From JBDHWG01 sp046328525 (GTDB lineage Bacteria > Chloroflexota > Anaerolineae > Epilineales > JAHCIE01), in the NCBI GenBank assembly GCA_046328525.1, contig JAXLWK010000008.1, positions 62,001 through 126,000 on the forward strand: a stretch of 64,000 nucleotides of DNA, written 5' to 3'. Below the pieces are notes generated by a model. It saw only the letters and a list, made by a program, of their open reading frames with translations, had not been told where the DNA came from and did no database searches. The translations under genes and the position numbers were made by a program. Positions 49,823-57,275 of this stretch are shown here, in pieces; the first letter of the stretch is position 1, and every line of letters begins with the position of its first letter.

Positions 49823-49842
49823 GACCACGAGAGGCGCGAACG
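49823..49842 (+). repeat. Half copy of CGAAAGG-type repeat
   Basis: GGACCACGAGAGGCGCGAAC follows the phosphodiesterase stop. The partner arm is absent. Confidence 0.5.
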
Positions 49843-49879
49843 TTAGCCACTCCTGCAAGTGACGACAGAGGGCGTGCCC

Positions 49880-51025
49880 GTGCGCATTCTATTCACATTC
49901 GCCGGCGGCAGTGGCCACCTGGAGCCGCTCGTCCCCATCGCCCGCGCCGCCCAGGCCGCCGGGCACACCGTCGCGTTCGTCGGCCGGCCCTGGATGGTCC
50001 CGAAGGCCGAGGCGCTGGGCTTCCAGACTTTCGCGGCCGGCACGGACCGCGGCCTCGCGCCGGTACGGCGGCCGCTGACTGCGCCCGACATGGCGCGGGA
50101 GATGGCGGACCTCGGCCAGGGCTTTGGCCGCCGCATCGCCGGCGAGCGGGCCGCCGACATCCTCCCCTTGTGCGCCGCGTGGCGGCCCGATCTCCTGGTG
50201 TGCGAGGAGGTGGACTTCGGCGCGATGGTCGCCGCCGAGCGCCTGGGCCTCCCTCACGCCACCGTGCTCGTCATCGCCGCCGGGGGCTTCGTGCGCCCCG
50301 AGTTCGTCGCCCCGCCGCTGAACGATGTCCGCGCCGCCCACGGCCTCGCCCCCGACCCAGACCTGGCGATGCTGGCGCGCCCTCTCGTCCTCTCGCCGTT
50401 CCCGCCGAGCCTGCGCGACCCGGCGTTTCCCTTGCCGCCGACGGCCCATCCCTTTCGCGGCGACAGCGGCGGGGACAGCGCGCCACCGCCGTGGATTGCC
50501 AGTCTGGGCGCTGCGCCAATCGTCTACTTCACCCTGGGCACGGTCTTTCCGATGGAGTCGGGCGATCTCTTTGGCCGCGTCATTGCGGGGGTGCGCGGTC
50601 TGCCCGTCAACCTGGTCGTGACGGTGGGGCGGGACTTGGACCCGGCGGAGCTTGGCCCGCAGCCGCCCAACGTGCGCGTCGAGCACTATATTCCGCAGGC
50701 GCAGATCCTGCCCCTTTGCCGCCTGGTTATCTGTCACGCCGGATCGGGCAGCCTGATGGGGGCGCTGAGCCACGGCCTGCCGATGGCGCTGATTCCGATG
50801 GGCGCGGACCAGCCGCTCAACGCTGCGCGGTGCGAGGCCATCGGGGTCGGGTGCGCCCTCGACCCGCTGGCCGTGACGCCGGCGATGGCGCGTGAGACTG
50901 TCCTGGAGGCGCTGGAGAACCCGGCCTATCGCCGGGCGGCGGAGCGCGTGCGCGACGAGATCGCGGCGTTGCCGCCGGCGGCGACAACTATCGCGCTGCT
51001 GGAACGCCTGGCCGAAGCGACCTGA
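49880..51025 (+). CDS. MGT-type glycosyltransferase (GT1 family)
   Basis: This 381-residue glycosyltransferase has the GT-B fold. The N-terminus is RILFTFAGGSGHLEPLVPIARAAQAAGH, and the sugar-nucleotide site is VEHYIPQAQILPLCRLVICHAGSGSLMGALSHGLPMALIPMGADQPLNA. It resembles macrolide/flavonoid-type glycosyltransferases, so a small hydrophobic acceptor is likely. I prefer GTG 49880 because AGAGGG lies about seven bases upstream and the fold begins there; GTG 49859 and 49874 are also in frame. Confidence 0.85.
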   Translation: MRILFTFAGGSGHLEPLVPIARAAQAAGHTVAFVGRPWMVPKAEALGFQTFAAGTDRGLAPVRRPLTAPDMAREMADLGQGFGRRIAGERAADILPLCAAWRPDLLVCEEVDFGAMVAAERLGLPHATVLVIAAGGFVRPEFVAPPLNDVRAAHGLAPDPDLAMLARPLVLSPFPPSLRDPAFPLPPTAHPFRGDSGGDSAPPPWIASLGAAPIVYFTLGTVFPMESGDLFGRVIAGVRGLPVNLVVTVGRDLDPAELGPQPPNVRVEHYIPQAQILPLCRLVICHAGSGSLMGALSHGLPMALIPMGADQPLNAARCEAIGVGCALDPLAVTPAMARETVLEALENPAYRRAAERVRDEIAALPPAATTIALLERLAEAT

Positions 51026-51093
51026 ACTCGGTCCCCGTCATTGCGAGACCCCACGCCGTCTGTCAGCAAGCGCCGACAATCGAAGACGGGTTG

Positions 51094-51167
51094 GGAAACG
51101 CAAAGGCGCAAAGACGCAAAGGGAAAACACCTCTGTCTTTCTTTGCGCCTCTGCGCCTTTGCGTTCC
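51094..51167. repeat. CGCAAAGG-type inverted repeat, copy 3
   Basis: GGAAACGCAAAGGCGCAAAG plus ACGCAAAGG is answered by CTTTGCGCCTCTGCGCCTTT and GCGTTCC. This is the best-preserved copy; the left arm is three CGCAAAGR units in an 8-bp register. It separates the converging glycosyltransferase and GlsB-type genes, whose 232-bp gap also contains a CGTCATTGCGAG fragment (51039-51050). Confidence 0.85.
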
Positions 51168-51257
51168 TATCGTCTTGGGAGCGGCGAAGGCGCCCACCCC
51201 TGGTTGCCCAGGGATGAACGCCTTCTACCCACCACCAGCCTGAAGGAGGAAGACTGC

Positions 51258-51536
51258 TTAGCGAACACTACCTCGGCGGAAGAGATTCACGATGCCGAGG
51301 AGGATAACGGCGCCGACGAACGAAACCAGCAGCGCCGGGAGGCTGAAGTCAGGGCTGTTGATGTTCGAACCGCCCAGACCCAGCATGCTGAAGATGAGAC
51401 CGCCCAGGAACGCGCCGACGACGCCGACGACGATGTTGAGGATCGCGCCCTGCTGCGCGTCCGTGCGCATGACGATGCTGGCAAGCCAGCCGATCAACGC
51501 GCCAAACACAAGCCACAGAATAAGGTTGATGATCAT
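51258..51536 (-). CDS. GlsB/YeaQ/YmgE-family membrane stress protein
   Basis: This 92-residue protein has three membrane helices and belongs to the transglycosylase-associated/GlsB family. WLVFGALIGWLASIVM and the Gly-rich NIVVGVVGAFLGGLIFSMLG are typical; the last helix ends in basic residues (LFRRGSVR). The family is tied to envelope stress. Two tandem sigma-54 promoter sequences lie upstream (51628-51642 and 51704-51718), so expression probably depends on RpoN, encoded nearby. Confidence 0.9.
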   Translation of the reverse strand: MIINLILWLVFGALIGWLASIVMRTDAQQGAILNIVVGVVGAFLGGLIFSMLGLGGSNINSPDFSLPALLVSFVGAVILLGIVNLFRRGSVR

Positions 51537-51627
51537 GGGGTTAACTCCTCTCCGTCACAGTTGCGTTAACTTCGATGTCACTTGTCTACTACTGGCCCCC
51601 CAAAAGGGCCGTCTACCGCTAACATAC

Positions 51628-51642
51628 GCAAGGTGCGTGCCA
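51628..51642 (-). promoter_or_regulatory. Sigma-54 promoter, proximal, for the GlsB-type gene
   Basis: The minus strand reads TGGCACGCACCTTGC, with GG and GC separated by ten bases as required. The transcript would start near 51617, about 80 bases before the ATG. Confidence 0.8.
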
Positions 51643-51703
51643 CGGTTGCCCTGGACCACCCGCAGTGGCGGGCACAACTTCATCGGGCGCTACTCTCTAT
51701 AGA

Positions 51704-51718
51704 GCAAGAGGCGTGCCA
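51704..51718 (-). promoter_or_regulatory. Sigma-54 promoter, distal, for the GlsB-type gene
   Basis: The minus strand reads TGGCACGCCTCTTGC with exact spacing. It lies just after the AI-2E transporter stop at 51728 and points at the GlsB-type gene. Confidence 0.8.
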
Positions 51719-51727
51719 CGGAGGGTG

Positions 51728-53278
51728 TCACGCGGCGCGGTCCGGCGCTGGCTGTTGCAACCGCCGCGCCTCGACGAGGTCCGCGGCCTGCTTCGCCTCG
51801 GCGTCGCCCTGCTCGTAGGCGATGCCCTGGATCTCCGTCGCTGCCGTCATCAGCACCTCCCGCGTCTCGCGGATAACCTTGTTGACGTCCTCGATGAGCG
51901 TCGGATCGCGGCGCGCCTCCTCCGGTGACACTCCCACCGCCGACGACTTGTCGCGCACTTCCGCCTTCAGCGCATCCACCTCGGCGAGAGCCTCCTCGAT
52001 TTCCTTGACCACGCCCGTTTCCACGCGGTTTGGATCCTGCGTCGCCTTGCCGATGGCGGCCTCGACCGCCTCGACGATGCGGTCAATGCGGTGGTCCACC
52101 GCGTCGAGGCCGGTGTCCACGTCGAGGTACTCGTCGCGCTGGCGCATTCGCTCGCGCAGGCTTTCTTGCAGCGCTTTGAGCTGCATGCGCGCCGCTTCGA
52201 GCGGTCTCGACTCCGCCGCCACCTCGGCCACGAGGCCTGGCTCATCCTTGATCAGGGCGTAGTCCAGCGCGACCTGGATGATGGCGGCGAGGGGAATCGC
52301 CATGAACGCGCCGATGGCCCCGAACAGCGCGCCGAAGACGAACAGGGCGAGCAGCAGGATGAGCGGGCTGAGGCCGACCGAGTTGGACATGACCATCGGC
52401 CAGATGAAGAAGTGCTGCACGACGCGCAGGATGACGTTGATGAGAATCACCATCAGGACGAGCTGCGGCGAGACGGTCATGGCGACGAGCACCGCCGGCA
52501 CCAGTCCAATGATGAAGCCGACGACCGGAATGAACTCGCCCAGCCCGGCCAGAACGGCCAGGAACAGGGCGAACGGCAGGCCGATGACGGCGTAGCCCAG
52601 GCCCGTCAGGACGCCGATGAGCAGGGCGACGAAGATCGTCCCGCGCACGTAAGCGCCCATGCGGTCTTCCATCTCCCGCCACGCCGTCAGCGAGCGCGAG
52701 CGATGGACGGCGGGCACGAGCGAGAAGAGCCAGCGCTCCAGGCGGGGCTGGTCGAGACTCCAGTAGAAGGCGACCAGGATGATCGTGGCGAAGGCTTCCA
52801 GCAGCGACGACAGGCTATTCGCCATGTCCAGGAGGAAGCTGCCGCCCATCATTCCCCCCAGCGACGCGACGAGCTGTGGCCCCGACGGGATGCTCCCGCC
52901 GAGCGCCCGCAGCAGGCCGCTGTCCGAGTTCTGCAGGCTGCTCTGCAATTCGGCATAGCGCGCCGGGCTTTCCTCGGCGAGGGTCACGACTTCGGTGCTC
53001 ATCGTCGGCATCATCACGGTGAAGCTCGCCAGGACCAGCCCGACGAACACCAGGTAGACGATCACGACGCTGGCGGCTTTCGGGAACCGCCGCCGCTGCA
53101 CGCGCAGGATCAGCGGGCGGAAGGCCGCCGCCATGACGATGCCGACGAGGAACAGCAGGACCAGGTCCCGCAGCCAAAACAGGAGAAACATGAGCGCGGC
53201 TACCAGGATCGCGGTAGCCGTCCACAAAGCGATCTGCCGCGTGGAGATGGCGACATTGTTCGGTGCGATAGGCTCCAT
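51728..53278 (-). CDS. AI-2E/PerM-family membrane protein with long helical tail
   Basis: This 516-residue protein has the AI-2E transporter fold with about eight membrane segments in residues 18-345 (for example LAGLGEFIPVVGFIIGLVPAVLVAM and IGAFMAIPLAAIIQVALDY). A long charged helical C-terminus (about 350-510) is unusual for the family and probably forms a coiled coil in the cytoplasm. Members export small molecules or ions; AI-2 itself need not be the substrate. A sigma-54 promoter at 53430-53444 points at it. Confidence 0.88.
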   Translation of the reverse strand: MEPIAPNNVAISTRQIALWTATAILVAALMFLLFWLRDLVLLFLVGIVMAAAFRPLILRVQRRRFPKAASVVIVYLVFVGLVLASFTVMMPTMSTEVVTLAEESPARYAELQSSLQNSDSGLLRALGGSIPSGPQLVASLGGMMGGSFLLDMANSLSSLLEAFATIILVAFYWSLDQPRLERWLFSLVPAVHRSRSLTAWREMEDRMGAYVRGTIFVALLIGVLTGLGYAVIGLPFALFLAVLAGLGEFIPVVGFIIGLVPAVLVAMTVSPQLVLMVILINVILRVVQHFFIWPMVMSNSVGLSPLILLLALFVFGALFGAIGAFMAIPLAAIIQVALDYALIKDEPGLVAEVAAESRPLEAARMQLKALQESLRERMRQRDEYLDVDTGLDAVDHRIDRIVEAVEAAIGKATQDPNRVETGVVKEIEEALAEVDALKAEVRDKSSAVGVSPEEARRDPTLIEDVNKVIRETREVLMTAATEIQGIAYEQGDAEAKQAADLVEARRLQQPAPDRAA

Positions 53279-53429
53279 AGGGGGCCGCCTTTCCAGACTA
53301 TGCTTGGCGTAAAGGGCGCCCCCCTCCCCTCCGTGGGGAGGAAAGGGGGGCGTAACCTAGAACCGGACCCGCCGCACAATGCCCGGCTCTAAGGATGAAT
53401 GGGTATCAACCCAACCCACTCCAATAAGA

Positions 53430-53444
53430 GCAAGAAGCGTGCCA
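53430..53444 (-). promoter_or_regulatory. Sigma-54 promoter for the AI-2E-family gene
   Basis: The minus strand reads TGGCACGCTTCTTGC with exact spacing. The transcript would start near 53419, about 140 bases before the ATG at 53278. Confidence 0.8.
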
Positions 53445-53461
53445 CGCGGAAGGCCCCAACC

Positions 53462-53490
53462 GTAGGGGCAGGTCTCAGACCTGCCCCTAC
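53462..53490. repeat. Palindrome GTAGGGGCAGGTCT/AGACCTGCCCCTAC
   Basis: Perfect 14-bp arms surround a single C. The design matches the palindrome inside the metallopeptidase gene at 9904-9930. It lies between rpoN and the sigma-54 promoter of the next gene. Confidence 0.85.
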
Positions 53491-53527
53491 AGCATGTCAC
53501 ATATGGGTATGCGAACAACGAACCAGT

Positions 53528-54898
53528 CTACCGCAGGGAGGAGGGGGGGATTTGCTGACGGGCGCGATACTTGGCGACCGTGCGCCGGGCGATGTGGTAG
53601 CCCTTCGCGGCCAGCTTCTCGACCAGCTGGGCGTCGGTCAGCGGCTTCGGCTCCTGGGAGATGATCTCCTTGAGCACATCCTGGATGCTGAGAGCCGGCT
53701 GGAAGAACGTCTCGAACGGGATAACCTGGCGGTCGGGGAGCATGACGTACTTCTCAGCCGTGGCGCGGCTGATGGTCGATTCGTGCATGCCAAGCGCCTC
53801 GGCGACCTCGGCGCGCGTGAGCGGCACGAGGTGGCGCGGGCCGTGCATGAGGAAGCCTTTCTGCCGCTCCACGACGTAGCGCGACACCCGCGCCATCGTC
53901 TCGCGGCGGTCCCGCAGGCGCGACATGAAGTCCCGCGCGCGGCTGAAGTAGCCCTGGATCACTTCCTGATCCTGGGGCCGCAGCGCTGGCATGTCCGCCT
54001 TCTTGGTTTTGACCGGCTTCGCCAGCTCCTGGTACAGTGGGGTAATGCGGAGGTTGTAGCGGCGCGACTCCACAACCTCGACCTCGAACTCGTCCGGGGC
54101 CTCCGGCCGCGTCCGAATCACGATATCCGGCGCGATGTACGGCGTGTCGGTCGGCTGCGCCCACGACCCCAGCTCCGACAGGTCCGGCACCGGGTAGGGC
54201 CGCAGGTAGCCGCGGATGAAGTCGCGCGCCGCGTGGACCGTCGCGGTATCGGTCTTGAGCGCGCGGGCGATATAGCTATAGCGGCCCTCGCCCAGGTCCG
54301 ACCAGTAGTTCTCGATGATCGGGCGCACCAGGGGATGCGCCTTGCCGCGCTCTTCCCAGCGCTGGAGCTGCATGAGTAGGCACTCGCGCACGTCCCGCGC
54401 CCCAACACCGACCGGTCCGACCGTCTGAATGCGCGTCAGGATGGCCGCGACGCGCGTGACCTCGATGCCCAGGGTGGCGGCGATGCCTTCCACGTCCTCA
54501 TCGAGGAAGCCGTGTTCGTCGAGGCTGCCGATCAGGTAGTCGGCGATGAACAGGTCTTCGTCCGCAATCTGCGCGCTGACATCCCGCATCAGATGCTCGG
54601 CGAGCGTCACCTGGCCGGCGACGGATGTCAGGACATCGTACTCATCATCCTCGTCGCTATCCTGAAGGTGCTTCGGCTCCATCCACTCGGAGGCGACGGG
54701 ACAGTGGCACCGCGCCAGCACCTCGCCGCACAGCGGGCAAATGTCGTGCTCTTCCACCTCGAGCGCGGGGTTCTCCTCGACTTCCTGCTTGATGGCTTGC
54801 TGCAACTGCATGCCAGACAGCTGGAGCATCTGGCTGAATGCCACAAGCGTCGGAGATGGCCGCATCTCTTGAACGTGGAACATCTCCATGTCCATCAT
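53528..54898 (-). CDS. rpoN: RNA polymerase sigma-54 factor RpoN with zinc-binding-like insert
   Basis: This 456-residue sigma-54 factor has region I (RPSPTLVAFSQMLQLSGMQLQQAI, about 13-46), an acidic region II (about 75-95), the core-binding domain, and a C-terminal DNA-binding domain with HTH RAEVAEALGMHESTISRA and the RpoN box ARRTVAKYR (437-445). Unusually, CPLCGEVLARCHC (Cys54, 57, 64, 66) lies between regions I and II, a CxxC-x6-CxC pattern that could bind zinc. GAGGAG precedes the ATG. Sigma-54 requires an AAA+ activator, encoded close by at 55485-56897. Confidence 0.95.
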   Translation of the reverse strand: MMDMEMFHVQEMRPSPTLVAFSQMLQLSGMQLQQAIKQEVEENPALEVEEHDICPLCGEVLARCHCPVASEWMEPKHLQDSDEDDEYDVLTSVAGQVTLAEHLMRDVSAQIADEDLFIADYLIGSLDEHGFLDEDVEGIAATLGIEVTRVAAILTRIQTVGPVGVGARDVRECLLMQLQRWEERGKAHPLVRPIIENYWSDLGEGRYSYIARALKTDTATVHAARDFIRGYLRPYPVPDLSELGSWAQPTDTPYIAPDIVIRTRPEAPDEFEVEVVESRRYNLRITPLYQELAKPVKTKKADMPALRPQDQEVIQGYFSRARDFMSRLRDRRETMARVSRYVVERQKGFLMHGPRHLVPLTRAEVAEALGMHESTISRATAEKYVMLPDRQVIPFETFFQPALSIQDVLKEIISQEPKPLTDAQLVEKLAAKGYHIARRTVAKYRARQQIPPSSLR

Positions 54899-55015
54899 AC
54901 GCCAACGCTCCTCATTGCTAAATCGTCGCCTATAACGTCACTGTAGGGTTAAGTTGCGTGTCGCCTGGGGCGCGAGCACGCGGGCGGAACGGACGGGGCA
55001 GGCGCGGCGGCCGCG

Positions 55016-55384
55016 TTACGTGGCGAGGAGACGATCCACAATTTGCACCAGGCGGTCCAGGTCGAACGGCTTGAGCAGATAGGCGCTCACCCCCAGTTGT
55101 CGGGCGCGCCGCACCTTCAGCGAGTTGCTTTCCGCCGTCGCCATCACCACCGGCAAGTCGTAGCCTTCCAGCCGCAGGCGTTCCAAGACGGATAGGCCGT
55201 CCTGGTCGGGCAAGCCGATATCGAGGAGAACCAGGTCGTATGGGCCGGAGTGCTTGAGCAGGTAGAGGGCCTGGCGCGCAGAGCTTGCTTTGGTCACCAG
55301 GAGCCCCTTGTCCTCCAGGTAATCGTGCAGGATGTCCGTCAGCTCTACGTCGTCATCTACGAGCAAGACACACTTATCCCCCAT
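55016..55384 (-). CDS. Stand-alone receiver-domain protein
   Basis: This 122-residue protein is a single CheY-like receiver: LLVDDD near residue 10, phospho-acceptor Asp55 in LVLLDIGLPD, Thr/Ala in VMATAE and Lys in LLKPFD. Its first 60 residues closely mirror the receiver of the adjacent NtrC-type activator (DYLEDKGLLV against LYLEDKGLEI), so one arose by duplication. The start at ATG 55384 is set by a sigma-54 promoter at 55461-55475, whose transcript would begin near 55450, downstream of an alternative ATG at 55459. It may be a phosphate sink or carrier for the giant kinase. Confidence 0.85.
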   Translation of the reverse strand: MGDKCVLLVDDDVELTDILHDYLEDKGLLVTKASSARQALYLLKHSGPYDLVLLDIGLPDQDGLSVLERLRLEGYDLPVVMATAESNSLKVRRARQLGVSAYLLKPFDLDRLVQIVDRLLAT

Positions 55385-55460
55385 AATGTTTGCGGACCAC
55401 AGTTCGTGTCCTGGTCCTGTCCTTTCGTTTCGCCCCCGCAACATATTCAATTCAGACATA

Positions 55461-55475
55461 GCAAGACCCGTGCCA
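55461..55475 (-). promoter_or_regulatory. Sigma-54 promoter for the receiver gene
   Basis: The minus strand reads TGGCACGGGTCTTGC with exact spacing. It lies just after the NtrC-type gene stop (55485), so the receiver gene can be expressed independently. Confidence 0.8.
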
Positions 55476-55484
55476 AGCGCGCGA

Positions 55485-56897
55485 CTAGGCACCCTCCTTT
55501 TGACGTAGATTGGCAAGATTGTATTCTTCCATCTTGCTCTGCATATGAGCAGAATCAGTGCCAAGAAGGCGCGCTGCCTCGGCGACGTCGCCGCCGGCCA
55601 CATCCAGCGCGGCCCGCAGCATCCCTTGCTCCACCTGGGCCACCGCCTGCCGCAGGGTGACGCCCCGCCGCAGCGCGTCGGTGAAGTCCAGCACCCGCAG
55701 CGCGAACGTCGGCGCGCTGCCCTGGGCCGCGCCCATCGGCAAGTCCTCGCGGGTAATCATGCGCCCCTGGGAGAGCACGACGCCGCGCTGGATGGTGTTC
55801 TCCAACTCGCGCACGTTGCCCGGCCAGTCGTACTGCAAGAGCGCCTGGAGCGCATCCTCGGAAATCTTGATCGGCGGCATGTCCGGCGTGTAGCGGTACT
55901 TGTCGAGGAAGTGCGCCACCAGCAGCGGGATGTCGTCACGGCGGATGCGCAGCGGCGGCAGGTCAATGCGGATGACGTTGAGGCGGTAGTAGAGGTCCTC
56001 GCGGAAGGTGCGCTTCTCCACCTCGGCGTACAGGTCTTTGTTCGTCGCGGCGATGACGCGCACGTCCACCTTGATGGGTGTGCTGCCGCCGACGCGCTGG
56101 AATTCGCCCTCCTGGAGCACGCGCAACAGCTTCTTCTGCGTGCTCAGGCTCATCTCGCCGATCTCGTCCAGGAAGATCGTCCCGCTCGACGCCAACTCGA
56201 ACACGCCCTTGCGCTGGGCGACGGCGCTCGTGAACGACCCCTTCTCGTGGCCGAACAGCTCGCTCTCCAGCAGCGTCTCCGGCAGCGCCGCGCAGTTAAC
56301 CTTGATGAACGGCCCGCGACGGCGCGGTGAGTTTTGCTGGATGATCTCGGCGACCAGCTCCTTGCCCGTGCCGGTCTCGCCGATGATGAGCACCGTCGCC
56401 GAGCTGCCCGCCACCCGCCCGACAACCTTATACACCTCCTGCATCGGCTCGCTGAGGCCGATGATGCGGTCCCGGGCGTCGCGCGTCGAAAGCTCATCCT
56501 GGAGCTGACGCACTTCCTCGGCCAGCTGACGGTGCTCGAAGAGGCGGTCAATCAGCAGGCCAACCTCGTCCAGCTCGAACGGCTTGATGACGTAGTCGTA
56601 GGCGCCGAGCTGCATGGCGCGGATCGCCTGCGTCGAGCTGCTGTACGCCGTCATCATAACCACCGGCACATCGTAGCCGCCGGCCTGGATCAGCTCCAGC
56701 ACCTCCAACCCGTCGAGGTCGGGCAGGCGCAGGTCGAGGAAAACGAGGTCGAACGGGCCTTTGCTCCGCAGGAGCTTCAGCCCCTCCTGACCCATGCCGG
56801 CCTCGACGATCTCCAGCCCCTTGTCCTCCAGGTATAGGCCCAGCACGTCGCGCATGTCGGCGTCGTCATCAATGATCAGCAGTTTCCGGTCAGGCAT
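55485..56897 (-). CDS. NtrC-family sigma-54-dependent response regulator
   Basis: This 470-residue activator has a receiver (1-120; Asp55 in LVFLDLRLPD), an AAA+ domain (about 143-380) and a C-terminal Fis-type helix-turn-helix (about 425-468). Walker A is GETGTGKE (173-180), Walker B IFLDEIGE and the arginine finger region FREDLYYRLN. The sigma-54-contacting loop reads GSFTSA (220-225) rather than GAFTGA; Phe and Thr, the essential residues, are kept. The HTH (GGDVAEAARLLGTDSAHM) is divergent. ATG 56897 has GAGAGGA upstream. It probably drives the five sigma-54 promoters nearby. Confidence 0.94.
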   Translation of the reverse strand: MPDRKLLIIDDDADMRDVLGLYLEDKGLEIVEAGMGQEGLKLLRSKGPFDLVFLDLRLPDLDGLEVLELIQAGGYDVPVVMMTAYSSSTQAIRAMQLGAYDYVIKPFELDEVGLLIDRLFEHRQLAEEVRQLQDELSTRDARDRIIGLSEPMQEVYKVVGRVAGSSATVLIIGETGTGKELVAEIIQQNSPRRRGPFIKVNCAALPETLLESELFGHEKGSFTSAVAQRKGVFELASSGTIFLDEIGEMSLSTQKKLLRVLQEGEFQRVGGSTPIKVDVRVIAATNKDLYAEVEKRTFREDLYYRLNVIRIDLPPLRIRRDDIPLLVAHFLDKYRYTPDMPPIKISEDALQALLQYDWPGNVRELENTIQRGVVLSQGRMITREDLPMGAAQGSAPTFALRVLDFTDALRRGVTLRQAVAQVEQGMLRAALDVAGGDVAEAARLLGTDSAHMQSKMEEYNLANLRQKEGA

Positions 56898-57275
56898 GGT
56901 GTCCTCTCTAGGTGCGTTCCCCCGCGCGTCACACGCGAAAGTTGCCTGCACCGAGCGCCCTTCTGTTCGCGCTCGCGGCATGCTTCTTGCTCTTATTTCA
57001 TCGGGCCGGCCGCGTCCAGCCCACAAGGAATGGGTGCGTTAGAGTTAGTGTAGCAGGATTCGTAGCTTTTGTGTAGGGACTTCGGCCGAGTTTCCCGTGG
57101 TTAGTGACGCGTCGCGCAAGTGATGACAGTGTTAGTCCCCTTCGCTCCGCTCGCGTCTGAACTGTTAGCGTCGGGGTGGCCTGGAGCGTTTGCCGCGTCT
57201 GTGTCGTGGCGTTTTCCCGTAGCGTTAGCTCTCGCCCGAGTCTCGATTGTTTGTCCCCGATTGTGAGATGTATCG
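56898..57275 (+). other. Intergenic region with sigma-54 promoter and candidate RNA or tiny gene
   Basis: The 378-bp gap between the NtrC-type and giant kinase genes holds a plus-strand CGGCATGCTTCTTGC (56976-56990) with exact GG-N10-GC spacing. Downstream, GTTAG occurs six times in 57038-57228 (57038, 57044, 57100, 57131, 57164, 57224). A 47-residue hydrophobic frame (57123-57266) lies there without a good ribosome-binding site. Either a small RNA or a small protein may be made; I cannot decide. Confidence 0.45.
56976..56990 (+). promoter_or_regulatory. Near-consensus sigma-54 promoter on the plus strand
   Basis: CGGCATGCTTCTTGC keeps GG-N10-GC and the CTTCTTGC half seen in the 53430 promoter. 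It reads away from the NtrC-type gene into a gap without a recognised gene, where a transcript would begin near 57003. Confidence 0.6.

Noticed and set aside
51039..51050. CGTCATTGCGAG and the related GCTTGCTTCGCC/GCTTGCAATGAC fragment near 23312-23340
   Set aside because: These look like fragments of a palindromic repeat seen in many genomes. Too little is left to define an element here.
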